Assembly: GCF_001552175.1 (NCBI RefSeq)
Contig: NZ_BCQR01000138.1
Coordinates: 1-33,980, forward strand
DNA: 33,980 nucleotides
Reading direction: 5' to 3'
From: Actinomadura kijaniata NBRC 14229
GTDB taxonomy: Bacteria; Actinomycetota; Actinomycetes; Streptosporangiales; Streptosporangiaceae
Part shown: in pieces, positions 1 to 7,337 of the stretch
Position numbering within the stretch: the first letter of the stretch is position 1
How the letters are laid out: each line of letters opens with the position of its first letter
Program-made: the position numbers and the translations under genes
The notes under the pieces: generated by a model
What the model was told of the DNA's origin: nothing
Seen by the model: only the letters and a program-made list of their open reading frames with translations
The model's database searches: none

Positions 1-129
1 GGCCGCCGCGCCCGCCGCGACGACGGCGCCGAGGGCCAGGACGGTGCGGCGGCGGGGGCGGCGGCGACCGCGCCGCCGCCTCTCGGGGGCCCGCTCCTCC
101 GCCGCGGTCTCGGTCGTCTCCGCCGTCAC
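1..129 (-). CDS. N-terminal fragment of a membrane-anchored protein, possibly an efflux adaptor (runs off left edge)
   Basis: A GTG at 127-129 opens a frame that stays open to base 1, giving 43 residues. The start is acidic and Thr-rich, followed by a strongly Arg-rich stretch and then a hydrophobic Ala/Val/Leu segment, which reads as a cytoplasmic tail plus a first membrane anchor. The GTG overlaps the lipoprotein stop (GTGA), so the two are translationally coupled. Small Cys-repeat lipoproteins of the neighbouring type often precede HlyD/peptidoglycan-binding adaptors and ABC permeases in actinomycetes. That makes an adaptor likely, but no diagnostic domain lies inside the window. Confidence 0.55.
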   Translation of the reverse strand, partial: MTAETTETAAEERAPERRRRGRRRPRRRTVLALGAVVAAGAAA

Positions 130-650
130 TGCCCCGGCTCCTGCGACAGGACGCTCCGGCACTTGCCCTGGGCCGTCTGGAAGTCGGGGTCCTCGCCGAC
201 CTCCGGACCGATCTGGACCCCGCGCTGGCCCGGCTTGGGGTCGGGGAACTTCTCCACACCGTTGGCGCGCATGCACTCGGCGAACTTGCGGTTCCGCTCC
301 TCCATCTTCGGGTTCACGCCGCCCGCGGAGTTCTGCATCGGGTTGAACTGGCGGCACGCCTCCATCGCCTTGTCCACGGTCGCCTTGGGCACCTTCTTGT
401 CCAGCAGCATCTGGACGCCCTTGCCGGGCTGCGGGTCGTCCACGTGGACGCCGTTCTTGCGCATGCACTCGGCGAACTTCTGGCCCATCTCGTCGCGGTT
501 CATGCTCGGGGACGCGGCGGCCTTGGTGCCCTGCCCGCCGCCCGCCGACGCCACGCCGCCGTCGTCGCCGCCGTCCCCGCCGCAGCCGGTCAGCGTCAGG
601 GCCAGCACGAGCGGCAGCGCGGTGAGCGCGCCGAGGGATCGCAGTCGCAT
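126..650 (-). CDS. Secreted lipoprotein with two Cys-containing FAECMR repeats
   Basis: 174 residues from ATG 650; an in-frame start six codons upstream would only lengthen the signal peptide. The N-terminus is a lipoprotein signal: MRLRS, a hydrophobic core, and lipobox LTGC, followed by a Gly/Asp-rich flexible linker. The body holds two copies of a module starting FAECMR(K/A)NGV, followed by a DPxPG turn and a later Cys (EACRQF, GKCRSV), so each repeat could form a disulfide. I know this arrangement as an uncharacterised actinobacterial family next to efflux adaptors. Here it overlaps the next gene by GTGA and is divergent from a two-component pair that probably controls it. The molecular function is unknown; periplasmic-side partner of a transporter is an inference from context. 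Confidence 0.85.
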   Translation of the reverse strand: MRLRSLGALTALPLVLALTLTGCGGDGGDDGGVASAGGGQGTKAAASPSMNRDEMGQKFAECMRKNGVHVDDPQPGKGVQMLLDKKVPKATVDKAMEACRQFNPMQNSAGGVNPKMEERNRKFAECMRANGVEKFPDPKPGQRGVQIGPEVGEDPDFQTAQGKCRSVLSQEPGQ

Positions 651-717
651 CGGGGGTTCTCCTCCCATCGGGGCCGGACGTTCCGGCCCGACGGAAGGCG
701 ATGCAACCGGGCGGGGC

Positions 718-761
718 GTTTCCTCGGTGTTTCCTCCGGCCCTTACGGCGAGGAAACACCG
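718..761. promoter_or_regulatory. Probable response-regulator operator: three copies of GTTTCCTC
   Basis: GTTTCCTC occurs at 718-725 and again at 729-736, exactly 11 bp apart, the usual spacing of OmpR-family half-sites. A third copy lies inverted at 750-757. The last two sit inside a perfect 12-bp inverted repeat (725-736 and 750-761) with a 13-nt spacer. The element lies in the divergent gap between the lipoprotein and the response regulator gene. It could serve both promoters; alternatively it is a hairpin in the regulator's leader. Confidence 0.55.
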
Positions 762-806
762 CCGCCGCCAGCATGGCGGGGCCGAGGATCACAAGGAGGC
801 GTGCCC

Positions 807-1463
807 ATGCGGGTGCTGGTGGTGGAGGACGAGCCGTTGCTCGCCGACGCGGTCTCGGAGTGGCTGCGCGGGGAGGCGCACGCCGTGGACGTCGCCCGCG
901 ACGGCGGCGCGGCCCTGGAGCGGCTGGCCGTCCACGACTACGACGTGGTCGTGCTGGACCGGGACCTGCCGGTCGTGCACGGCGACGACGTGTGCCGCGA
1001 GCTGGTGGAGCGGGACGCGGGCGCGCGGGTGCTGATGCTGACGGCCGCCGCCGACGTCACCGACCGGGTCGCCGGGCTGGGCATCGGCGCCGACGACTAC
1101 CTGGCCAAGCCGTTCGCGTTCGCCGAGCTGGCGGCGCGGGTGCGGGCGCTGGGGCGGCGGTCCCGCCCGGCCGCGCCGCCGGTGCTGCGGCGCGCCGGGA
1201 TCACCCTGGACCCGGCCCGCCGCGAGGTGTTCCGGGACGGCCGGTACGTGCCGCTGGCCCGCAAGGAGTTCGCGGTGCTGACCGAGCTGCTGCTCGCCGA
1301 CGGGGCGGTGGTGTCGGCCGAGCGCCTGCTGGAGAAGGTGTGGGACGAGCACGCCGACCCGTTCACCGGCGCGGTGCGGCTCACCGTGCTGAAGCTGCGC
1401 CGCAAGCTCGCCGACCCGCCGGTCGTCGAGACCGTCACCGGCGTGGGATACCGGATCCCATGA
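807..1463 (+). CDS. OmpR-family response regulator
   Basis: 218 residues. The receiver domain (about 1-115) shows the acidic pocket E7-D8, phospho-acceptor D51 in VVVLDRDLP, switch Thr79 and Lys101 in YLAKPF. A winged-helix effector domain follows (about 125-218) with the typical ending VETVTGVGYRIP. ATG 807 was chosen because AAGGAGG lies at 793-799; the frame extends further upstream but that part overlaps the divergent regulatory region. The gene overlaps the kinase by ATGA, so the two are made together. The divergent lipoprotein/adaptor genes are the most likely targets. Confidence 0.93.
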   Translation: MRVLVVEDEPLLADAVSEWLRGEAHAVDVARDGGAALERLAVHDYDVVVLDRDLPVVHGDDVCRELVERDAGARVLMLTAAADVTDRVAGLGIGADDYLAKPFAFAELAARVRALGRRSRPAAPPVLRRAGITLDPARREVFRDGRYVPLARKEFAVLTELLLADGAVVSAERLLEKVWDEHADPFTGAVRLTVLKLRRKLADPPVVETVTGVGYRIP

Positions 1464-2707
1464 GGACGCCGCTGCGCCGGTCCGGACGCCGGGTGTCGCT
1501 GCGGACCCGGCTGACCCTCACCTACGGGGCGCTGTTCCTGGTCGCCGGGGTGGTGCTGCTCGGCGTCACCTACGCGCTGTTCACCCAGCAGCTCGCCCGG
1601 CCCGGGACCAAGGTCCTGATGACCGGGATCGCGCCCGCCTCGTCGGCGTCCCCGTCGGCACCGGGACGGCGGGACGGCGGCGGGCGGAACGCCTCGCCGC
1701 TCCCCGAGCACATCGAGCGGTGGACGAGCGAGCAGCGCAGGTCGATGCACCGGGCCGCGACCGTGTCGCTGCTCGCCCAGGGCGGGATCGCGCTGGCGGT
1801 GGTCGGCGGCGCGGCGATGGCGTTCGGCTGGCTCGTCGCGGGCCGGGTGCTGGCGCCGCTGCACCAGGTCACCGACACCGCCCGGCGGATCGCCGCCGCC
1901 CCGGCCGCCGACCGCGGACTGCACGAGCGCATCGCGCTGCGCGGCCCGGACGACGAGGTCAAGGAGCTGGCCGACACCTTCGACACGATGCTGGAACGGC
2001 TCGACCGCTCCTTCGACGGGCAGCGCCGCTTCGTCGCCAACGCCTCCCACGAGCTGCGCACCCCGCTCACCCTCGGCCGTGCCCTGGTCGAGATGGCCAT
2101 GCACCGCGGGAACGCCAGCGCCGACGTGCGGCGGCTCGGCGCGGACCTGCTGGAGATCAACTCGCGGCACGAGCGGCTGATCTCCGGGCTGCTGCTGCTC
2201 GCCGGATCCGAGAACGAGATCACCGACCGCGCCCCCGTGGACCTCGCCGACATCGTCGGCCACGTCCTGCTGCAGACCGCCCCGGAGGCCGAACGCGCCG
2301 GGATCTCCGTGCACGTCAAGGCGGCGGAGGCCGTCACCGCGGGCAACGCCCTGCTGCTGGAGCGCCTGGTGCAGAACCTCGTCGAGAACGGCATCCGCCA
2401 CAACACCGGGCCGGGTGGCCGGGTCGAGGTCGCCAGCCGCGTCCGCGACGACGGCCGGGTGGAGGTCGAGGTCGCCAACACCGGCCCGGTGGTGCCGCGC
2501 TACGAGGTCCCGGCGCTGTTCGAGCCGTTCCGCCGGCTGGACGCCGACCGCCTGGTCACCGCCAAGGGCGCCGGGCTCGGCCTGTCCATCGTGCGCGCCA
2601 TCGCCCGCGCCCACGACGGGGAGGCCACGGCCCGTCCCCGCGCCGACGGCGGCCTCGTGGTCACCGCCGTCCTCCCTGCCGACGTTACGGACGGGGACGG
2701 CGGCTGA
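1460..2707 (+). CDS. Sensor histidine kinase, partner of the 807-1463 regulator
   Basis: 415 residues. There are two membrane segments (about 20-40 and 104-128) flanking a short extracytoplasmic loop of about 60 residues. A HAMP linker follows (about 129-185), then a HisKA H-box with His197 in ASHELRTPL, and a HATPase_c domain (N-box LVQNLVENGIRHN, G2 box GAGLGLSIVRA). The G1 region reads VANTGPVVP, so the canonical DxGxG is degenerate, a variation seen in some actinomycete kinases. The ATG overlaps the regulator stop. The small sensing loop suggests that it reads a membrane or envelope signal. Confidence 0.92.
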   Translation: MRTPLRRSGRRVSLRTRLTLTYGALFLVAGVVLLGVTYALFTQQLARPGTKVLMTGIAPASSASPSAPGRRDGGGRNASPLPEHIERWTSEQRRSMHRAATVSLLAQGGIALAVVGGAAMAFGWLVAGRVLAPLHQVTDTARRIAAAPAADRGLHERIALRGPDDEVKELADTFDTMLERLDRSFDGQRRFVANASHELRTPLTLGRALVEMAMHRGNASADVRRLGADLLEINSRHERLISGLLLLAGSENEITDRAPVDLADIVGHVLLQTAPEAERAGISVHVKAAEAVTAGNALLLERLVQNLVENGIRHNTGPGGRVEVASRVRDDGRVEVEVANTGPVVPRYEVPALFEPFRRLDADRLVTAKGAGLGLSIVRAIARAHDGEATARPRADGGLVVTAVLPADVTDGDGG

Positions 2708-2726
2708 CCGCGTCCGGGGCCCGGTG

Positions 2727-3353
2727 TCAGGCGGGCCCGCGGGACTCGGTGATCAGGCGCAGGCGGGCCTTGCTGCGCAGCCAGCGCTCGCGGGTGCGCT
2801 CCGGGGTCGTCGGGTGGATGAACTGGAGCAGGCGCAGGCCCCGGACCGTCTCCAGCACCACGAACAGGTCCCCCTGGAAGTCCGGCTCGTCGGCCCGGTC
2901 GCCCAGGAACTCCCGCGCCATGTCCAGGATCCCGGTGGTGACCAGGCGTTCCAGGTCGGCCACGTGCGCGCGCAGCTCGGGGTCGGTGCGGGCGGCGGTC
3001 CACAGCTCCATGGACGCCTCGAACAGCTTGCCCTGGTGGACCTCCCAGACCAGGTCCATGGCGTCGCCGATCGGGTCGGCGGAGGCGCGCAGCCGGTCCA
3101 GGTCCTGTTCCACGAACTGGGCGGCGCGCTTGCGGGCCAGATGCTCCACCGCCGCCAGGACCAGGGCGTTCTTGGTCGGGAAGTGGTGCACCTGCGCGCC
3201 CCGGGACACCCCGGCGCGCTCCACCACCCGGGTCGTCGTGGTGCCGTGGTAGCCGTGCTCCACCAGGCAGTCGATCGTCGCGTCGAGCAGCGCGCGGCGG
3301 GTGGCGGCGGTGCGCTCCTCCTGGGTGCGGCGGGGGCGGGTCGGCGTCGGCAT
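2727..3353 (-). CDS. TetR/AcrR-family transcriptional repressor
   Basis: 208 residues. The N-terminal helix-turn-helix is about 16-64 (TRRALLDATIDCLVEHGY, then TTTRVVERAGVSRGAQVHHF), with HF in place of the usual YYHF ending. The rest is an all-helical ligand-binding domain with no recognisable ligand signature. The ATG is preceded by TAGGGT with a 6-nt gap, which would make the transcript leaderless. A 9-bp-arm palindrome lies directly behind that -10 element. The gene is divergent from the YceI gene and its stop is only 19 bp from the convergent kinase stop. Likely autoregulated; whether it also controls YceI is open. Confidence 0.93.
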   Translation of the reverse strand: MPTPTRPRRTQEERTAATRRALLDATIDCLVEHGYHGTTTTRVVERAGVSRGAQVHHFPTKNALVLAAVEHLARKRAAQFVEQDLDRLRASADPIGDAMDLVWEVHQGKLFEASMELWTAARTDPELRAHVADLERLVTTGILDMAREFLGDRADEPDFQGDLFVVLETVRGLRLLQFIHPTTPERTRERWLRSKARLRLITESRGPA

Positions 3354-3359
3354 GAGCGC

Positions 3360-3365
3360 ACCCTA
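3360..3365 (-). promoter_or_regulatory. -10 element of a leaderless tetR promoter
   Basis: Read on the minus strand, TAGGGT ends 6 nt before the ATG at 3353, matching the TANNNT-N6-start pattern of leaderless actinobacterial genes. No Shine-Dalgarno sequence precedes the ATG. The same geometry recurs at two regulator genes in this window (7338 and 13936). Confidence 0.5.
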
Positions 3366-3373
3366 TCCGAGAC

Positions 3374-3395
3374 ACATACAGGACGCCCTGTATGT
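3374..3395. promoter_or_regulatory. TetR-type operator palindrome
   Basis: Perfect 9-bp inverted repeat ACATACAGG / CCTGTATGT with a 4-bp spacer. It lies 20 bp upstream of the TetR start, between the expected -35 and the -10 at 3360-3365. That size and placement are typical of an autorepressing TetR dimer site. Confidence 0.72.
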
Positions 3396-3432
3396 ACGTG
3401 ATGCCCTATCGTGATCCTGCGGCGAGGAGGGC

Positions 3433-3462
3433 TTGACGGATGCTTGAAAAATCAACTAAGCT
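3433..3462 (+). promoter_or_regulatory. Probable sigma70-type promoter of the YceI gene
   Basis: TTGACG (3433-3438) and TAAGCT (3457-3462) are separated by 18 bp, about 40 bp before the YceI start. The small palindrome TTGA-AAAA-TCAA (3444-3455) lies inside the spacer. Confidence 0.45.
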
Positions 3463-3474
3463 CCGTTCCAGTCG

Positions 3475-3486
3475 TTGAATCTTCAA
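3475..3486. promoter_or_regulatory. Small palindrome TTGAATCTTCAA in the YceI leader
   Basis: Perfect 5-bp arms (TTGAA/TTCAA) around TC. Together with TTGA-AAAA-TCAA at 3444-3455 it gives two AT-rich dyads bracketing the proposed promoter in otherwise GC-rich DNA. This resembles a MarR-type operator; no marR gene is present in the window. Confidence 0.35.
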
Positions 3487-3503
3487 ACTTCTCTGGAGTC
3501 ACC

Positions 3504-4055
3504 ATGACCGCGACCGCCACCATCGCCCCCGACCTGACCGCCGGCACCTGGAACATCGACCCCTCCCACTCCGAGGTCACCTTCAGCATCCGCCACCTGA
3601 TGACCAAGGTGCGCGGCAGCTTCACCGAGTTCTCCGGCGCGGTCCAGGTCGCCGAGACCCTGGCCGAGTCCACCGCCACGGCCGAGATCAAGATGGCCTC
3701 CATCGACACCCGCAACGCCGACCGCGACGCCCACGTGCGCCAGGCCGACGTGCTGGACGTCGAGAACCACCCCACCATGACCTTCGCCACCAAGGGCGTG
3801 CGCGCCGAGGGCGGCGACTACTTCGTGGACGGCGACCTGACCATCAAGGGCGTCACCCGCCCGGTCTCCCTGGAGGTCGAGTTCCACGGCATCGGTGAGG
3901 ACCCGTGGGGCGGCGTCCGCGCCGGCTTCTCCGCCTCCACCACCATCAACCGCAAGGACTGGGGCATCGAGTTCAACGTCCCGCTGAAGGGCGACAAGGC
4001 CCTGCTCGGCGACAAGGTCGACATCCAGCTGGAGATCCAGGCCGTGCGCGCCTGA
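3504..4055 (+). CDS. YceI-family lipocalin-like protein
   Basis: 183 residues, the usual size for a YceI domain. The sequence begins TAGTWNIDPSHSEVTFSIRHLMTKVRG, the family hallmark, and continues through DAHVRQADVLDVENHPTM and GDLTIKGVTRPV, covering the full barrel. There is no signal peptide, so this copy is cytoplasmic, as is common for actinomycete paralogues. Members bind isoprenoid or other hydrophobic ligands in a beta-barrel; the ligand here is unknown. ATG 3504 has GGAG at 3495-3498; an upstream in-frame start would cross the promoter. Confidence 0.93.
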   Translation: MTATATIAPDLTAGTWNIDPSHSEVTFSIRHLMTKVRGSFTEFSGAVQVAETLAESTATAEIKMASIDTRNADRDAHVRQADVLDVENHPTMTFATKGVRAEGGDYFVDGDLTIKGVTRPVSLEVEFHGIGEDPWGGVRAGFSASTTINRKDWGIEFNVPLKGDKALLGDKVDIQLEIQAVRA

Positions 4056-4150
4056 CGAGGACCGCGCAGCGAGACTCTCCGCCAGGCCGCTCCCGCCGGG
4101 GCTGGGGTCGCCCCGAAAGGCAGCGCCGACCTGGGCTTTTCAACGGCGAC

Positions 4151-4184
4151 AGGCCGTCCACCGCACTGAACCGGTGGGCGGCCT
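4151..4184. terminator. Bidirectional hairpin terminator between YceI and sensor kinase
   Basis: A 13-bp stem (4151-4163 with 4172-4184, one G-U wobble) closes an 8-nt loop and is followed by a pyrimidine-rich TCTCGCTTT. It lies between the convergent YceI and kinase genes. Confidence 0.65.
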
Positions 4185-4201
4185 TCTCGCTTTCCCGGCC
4201 G

Positions 4202-5560
4202 TCAGGACGGTTCGTCGGTGATCAGCGGGACGCGGAACGCGAAGGACGCGCCCCTGGGCACGTCCTCGATGGTCAGGGTGCCGCTGTGGGCGTGGGCGAT
4301 CTCGCGGGCGATGGCCAGGCCCAGGCCGGTGCCGCCGGCGCCCCGGCTGCGGGCGCTGTCCAGGCGCGTGAAGCGCTCGAAGACGCGTTCGCGGTCCTCG
4401 GCGGCGATGCCCGCGCCGTCGTCGGCGACCCGCAGCACGGCGTGGTCGCCCTCGGGCGTGATCGTGACGCGGACCCTGGTGTCGGCGTAGCGGTCGGCGT
4501 TGTCCAGGAGGTTGTTCAGCAGGCGGACCAGCTGCATGCGGACGCCCCGGACGTGGACGCCGTCCGCCAGGTCCGACTCGATCTTCAGCAGGAACGGGCG
4601 GCGCTCCAGCTCGGCACGGGTCAGCTCCGACAGGTCCACGACCTCCTGGGCGGCGGAGCCACCGGTGCCGATGCGGGCCAGCAGCAGCAGGTCGGTGACG
4701 ATCGACTCCAGCCGGTCGGTGTCGCGCAGCGCCGACCGCACCACCTCCCGCAGGTCCGTGTCGTCGGGGTACATCGCCGCGTCCTCCAGGTTGGCGCGCA
4801 GGCCCGCGATGGGGGTGCGCAGCTCGTGGGAGGCGTCGGAGGCGAACTGGCGCTGCCGGGACACGGCCTGTTCGAGGCGGTCGAGGGTCTCGTTGGCGGT
4901 GCGGGCCAGCTGCGCGATCTCGTCCTCGCCGGGCGGCTGCGGGACCCGACGGCTCAGGTCGCTGGCGCTGATCTCCGACAGCTGCGCGCGGATCTGCTCC
5001 ACGGGCCGCAGGGTGCGGCCGACGATCCGCCAGGTCGTCCAGGCCACCAGCGACGACAGCGCCAGCACCGCCGCGCCCAGCAGCACCTCCAGCAGCCCGG
5101 TGACCAGGTAGGACGGCAGGGGCCGCGCCGCGTACACCACCACCGAGTCCGGCGCGGTGGTCACCCGGATGGCCTCCAGGACGACGCACTCGCGGCCGAG
5201 GCCGCGGCCGTGGCACTCGGTGAAGTCCTGGACACGCTCGGTGGGCGGTGGCCACTTCCGGCTGACCGGGGGCCGTCCGGCGGCGGCGGGCGTGGCGTCG
5301 AGCACGTGCCCGCGCGGACCGACCACCTGGACCAGCAGGCGGCCGCCGGAGTCGTCGGGGATCGGGGTGGGCAGGGTGCCGTCGCGGACCGCGCCGCTGG
5401 TGCGGCGGGCGGCGTTCTGCACCTCCTGGAGCAGGCCCGCCTCGGCCGTGCCGCGGATCGCCGCGTCCGCACCGACCGCCACGGCGCCGAACACCAGGGC
5501 CGCGAGCACGAACGACACCAGGGTGTCCCGCGCCCTGATCGACCGGGGCCGCAAGCGCAT
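4202..5560 (-). CDS. Sensor histidine kinase with no adjacent response regulator
   Basis: 452 residues from ATG 5560, which has GGGGAGG just upstream; a start 29 codons earlier lacks such a site. Membrane segments are at about 14-34 and 152-176. The extracytoplasmic domain of roughly 115 residues contains Cys116 and Cys125 (ECHGRGLGREC), a possible disulfide or metal/redox site. Then come HAMP (about 177-230), H-box His245 in ASHELRTPI, N-box LLNNLLDNADRY, G1 DDGAGI and G2 GGTGLGLAI, all intact. Neither neighbour is a response regulator, so it is an orphan within this window. Its partner could be elsewhere or have been lost. Confidence 0.92.
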   Translation of the reverse strand: MRLRPRSIRARDTLVSFVLAALVFGAVAVGADAAIRGTAEAGLLQEVQNAARRTSGAVRDGTLPTPIPDDSGGRLLVQVVGPRGHVLDATPAAAGRPPVSRKWPPPTERVQDFTECHGRGLGRECVVLEAIRVTTAPDSVVVYAARPLPSYLVTGLLEVLLGAAVLALSSLVAWTTWRIVGRTLRPVEQIRAQLSEISASDLSRRVPQPPGEDEIAQLARTANETLDRLEQAVSRQRQFASDASHELRTPIAGLRANLEDAAMYPDDTDLREVVRSALRDTDRLESIVTDLLLLARIGTGGSAAQEVVDLSELTRAELERRPFLLKIESDLADGVHVRGVRMQLVRLLNNLLDNADRYADTRVRVTITPEGDHAVLRVADDGAGIAAEDRERVFERFTRLDSARSRGAGGTGLGLAIAREIAHAHSGTLTIEDVPRGASFAFRVPLITDEPS

Positions 5561-5717
5561 CGTCCTCCCCGTTCCCGTCCGGGCGTCGCCGCCCGCCGGG
5601 CGTTCCTGCCCGGCGGGCGGTGAGGCCAACCGTTTCTCGTCCGTCACAGAGTGTCACGCGCGGGCGAGGTCGGGGGCGTACCACCACGACGTACTCAACG
5701 GTAACGAAACGGGTGCC

Positions 5718-5739
5718 CGAAACCCGCGCTCGGGTTTCG
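5718..5739. promoter_or_regulatory. 9-bp inverted repeat CGAAACCCG / CGGGTTTCG in divergent gap
   Basis: The perfect repeat has a 4-nt loop. It lies between the orphan kinase (starts 5560, minus) and the ligase gene (starts 5797, plus). It could be an operator serving either gene or a small hairpin in a leader. A related CGAAACGGG lies just upstream at 5705-5713. Confidence 0.4.
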
Positions 5740-5796
5740 CCACCGCCAGATCGGACATCCGTTTTGTGACAGTTCATCGCACGCAGGGACGGTCAC

Positions 5797-7278
5797 ATGG
5801 GCAGGGACGTCACAGCGGTCACCATCAGCGGCGAGGATCGGCGGCGCTACCGCGACAAGGTGCGCCGCTGTCTGGACGTGCTGGCCCGGATGCTCGGCGA
5901 GTCGCAGTTCGACTTCGAGCGTCCGCACATCGGCCTGGAGATCGAGCTCAACCTGATCGACGCGCTCGGCGACCCGCTGATGCGCAACGCCGACGTGCTG
6001 AAGGCCATCGCCGACCCCGCGTGGGCCACCGAGCTCGGCCAGTTCAACCTGGAGATCAACATCCCGCCGCGGGTGCTGGGCGGCGACAACACCGGCGCGC
6101 TGGAGACCGAGGTCCGCGACCATCTCGCGCACGCCGACTCGCGCGCCCAGGAGGTCGGCGGCAACCTGGTGATGATCGGCATCCTGCCGACGCTGCGGCG
6201 CAGCGACATCGGCGAGGAGACGCTGTCGTCCAACGCCCGCTACAAGATGCTCAACGACCAGATCTTCGCGGCGCGCGGCGAGGAGCTGCACATCGCGATC
6301 GACGGCCCCGAGCCGCTGCGGATGCACGCCGACAACATCACCCCCGAGGCGGCCTGCACGAGCGTGCAGTTCCACCTCCAGGTGAGCCCGGACGAGTTCG
6401 GCGCGTACTGGAACGCCGCGCAGGCCATCGCCGGGCCGCAGGTCGCGCTGGGCGCGAACTCGCCGTTCCTGTTCGGGCACCGGCTGCACGACGAGACGCG
6501 GATCACGCTGTTCGAGCAGTCCACCGACACCCGGCCCGAGGAGCTGAAGTCGCAGGGCGTGCGGCCCCGCGTGTGGTTCGGCGAGAAGTGGATCACCTCG
6601 GTGTTCGACCTGTTCGAGGAGAACACCCGCTACTTCCCAGCGCTGCTGCCCCTGTGCGAGGACGAGGACCCGGTCGCGGTGCTCGACGAGGGCGGCGTCC
6701 CCGCGCTGGAGGAGCTGTCGCTGCACAACGGCACCATCTACCGCTGGAACCGGCCGATCTACGCGGTGTTCGAGGGCCGCCCCCACCTGCGCGTGGAGAA
6801 CCGCGTGCTGCCCGCCGGGCCGACCGTCGCCGACATCGTCGCCAACGGCGCGTTCTACTACGGGCTCGTCCGGATGCTGGCCGAGGAGGAACGGCCGCTG
6901 TGGACGCGGATGTCGTTCGCGACCGCCGAGGACAACCTGCACCGGGCGGCGCGGGGCGGGCTGGACGCCTCCCTGTACTGGCCGGGGGTCGGCGAGGCGC
7001 CCGCCGGCGAGCTGATCCTGCGGCGGCTGCTGCCGCTCGCCCACGAGGGCCTGGAACGGTGGGGCGTGGACGCGGGGCGGCGGGACCGGCTGCTGGGGAT
7101 CGTCGAACGGCGCTGCGTCACCCAGCAGACCGGCGCGACGTGGCAGGTCGCGACGGTGGAGGCGATCGAGAGCCGGTTCGGCGTCTCGCGGCAGGAGGCG
7201 CTGCGGCGCATGGTCCGGATCTACGCCGAGAACATGCGCTCGAACGAGCCGGTGCACACCTGGCCCATCGCCGCCTAG
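5797..7278 (+). CDS. Glutamate-cysteine ligase family (GCS2-type) carboxylate-amine ligase
   Basis: 493 residues. Recognisable elements are GLEIELNLID (about 46-55), FNLEINIPPR (about 86-95), an EAACTSVQFHLQ stretch (about 187-198) and RVENRVLP (about 330-337), giving the carboxylates that bind Mg-ATP in this superfamily. The family makes an amide bond between the gamma-carboxyl of glutamate and an amine such as cysteine. Actinomycetes use such enzymes for ergothioneine precursors (EgtA) or unknown ligations. No egtBCD genes are nearby, so I do not name it egtA. ATG 5797 has AGGGA 9-13 nt upstream. It is a single-gene unit divergent from the kinase. Confidence 0.88.
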   Translation: MGRDVTAVTISGEDRRRYRDKVRRCLDVLARMLGESQFDFERPHIGLEIELNLIDALGDPLMRNADVLKAIADPAWATELGQFNLEINIPPRVLGGDNTGALETEVRDHLAHADSRAQEVGGNLVMIGILPTLRRSDIGEETLSSNARYKMLNDQIFAARGEELHIAIDGPEPLRMHADNITPEAACTSVQFHLQVSPDEFGAYWNAAQAIAGPQVALGANSPFLFGHRLHDETRITLFEQSTDTRPEELKSQGVRPRVWFGEKWITSVFDLFEENTRYFPALLPLCEDEDPVAVLDEGGVPALEELSLHNGTIYRWNRPIYAVFEGRPHLRVENRVLPAGPTVADIVANGAFYYGLVRMLAEEERPLWTRMSFATAEDNLHRAARGGLDASLYWPGVGEAPAGELILRRLLPLAHEGLERWGVDAGRRDRLLGIVERRCVTQQTGATWQVATVEAIESRFGVSRQEALRRMVRIYAENMRSNEPVHTWPIAA

Positions 7279-7325
7279 CGACGCCGGCCGGCGGGCGTCC
7301 GCACAGGATCTTCACATTCGCGTTC

Positions 7326-7331
7326 TACAGT
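7326..7331 (+). promoter_or_regulatory. -10 element of a leaderless response-regulator promoter
   Basis: TACAGT ends 6 nt before the GTG start at 7338 and no ribosome-binding site is present. A short hairpin (arms GACGCC 7280-7285 and GGCGTC 7294-7299) just after the ligase stop may separate the two transcripts. Confidence 0.5.
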
Positions 7332-7337
7332 CGGGCT

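Noticed and set aside
3905..5623. Long plus-strand frame over the orphan kinase
   Set aside because: It is low-complexity translation antisense to an intact kinase with all boxes; no ribosome-binding site or homologous motif.
5797..7278. Naming the ligase egtA
   Set aside because: The family matches, but no egtB, egtC, egtD or egtE genes are nearby and several actinomycete paralogues have other or unknown substrates.
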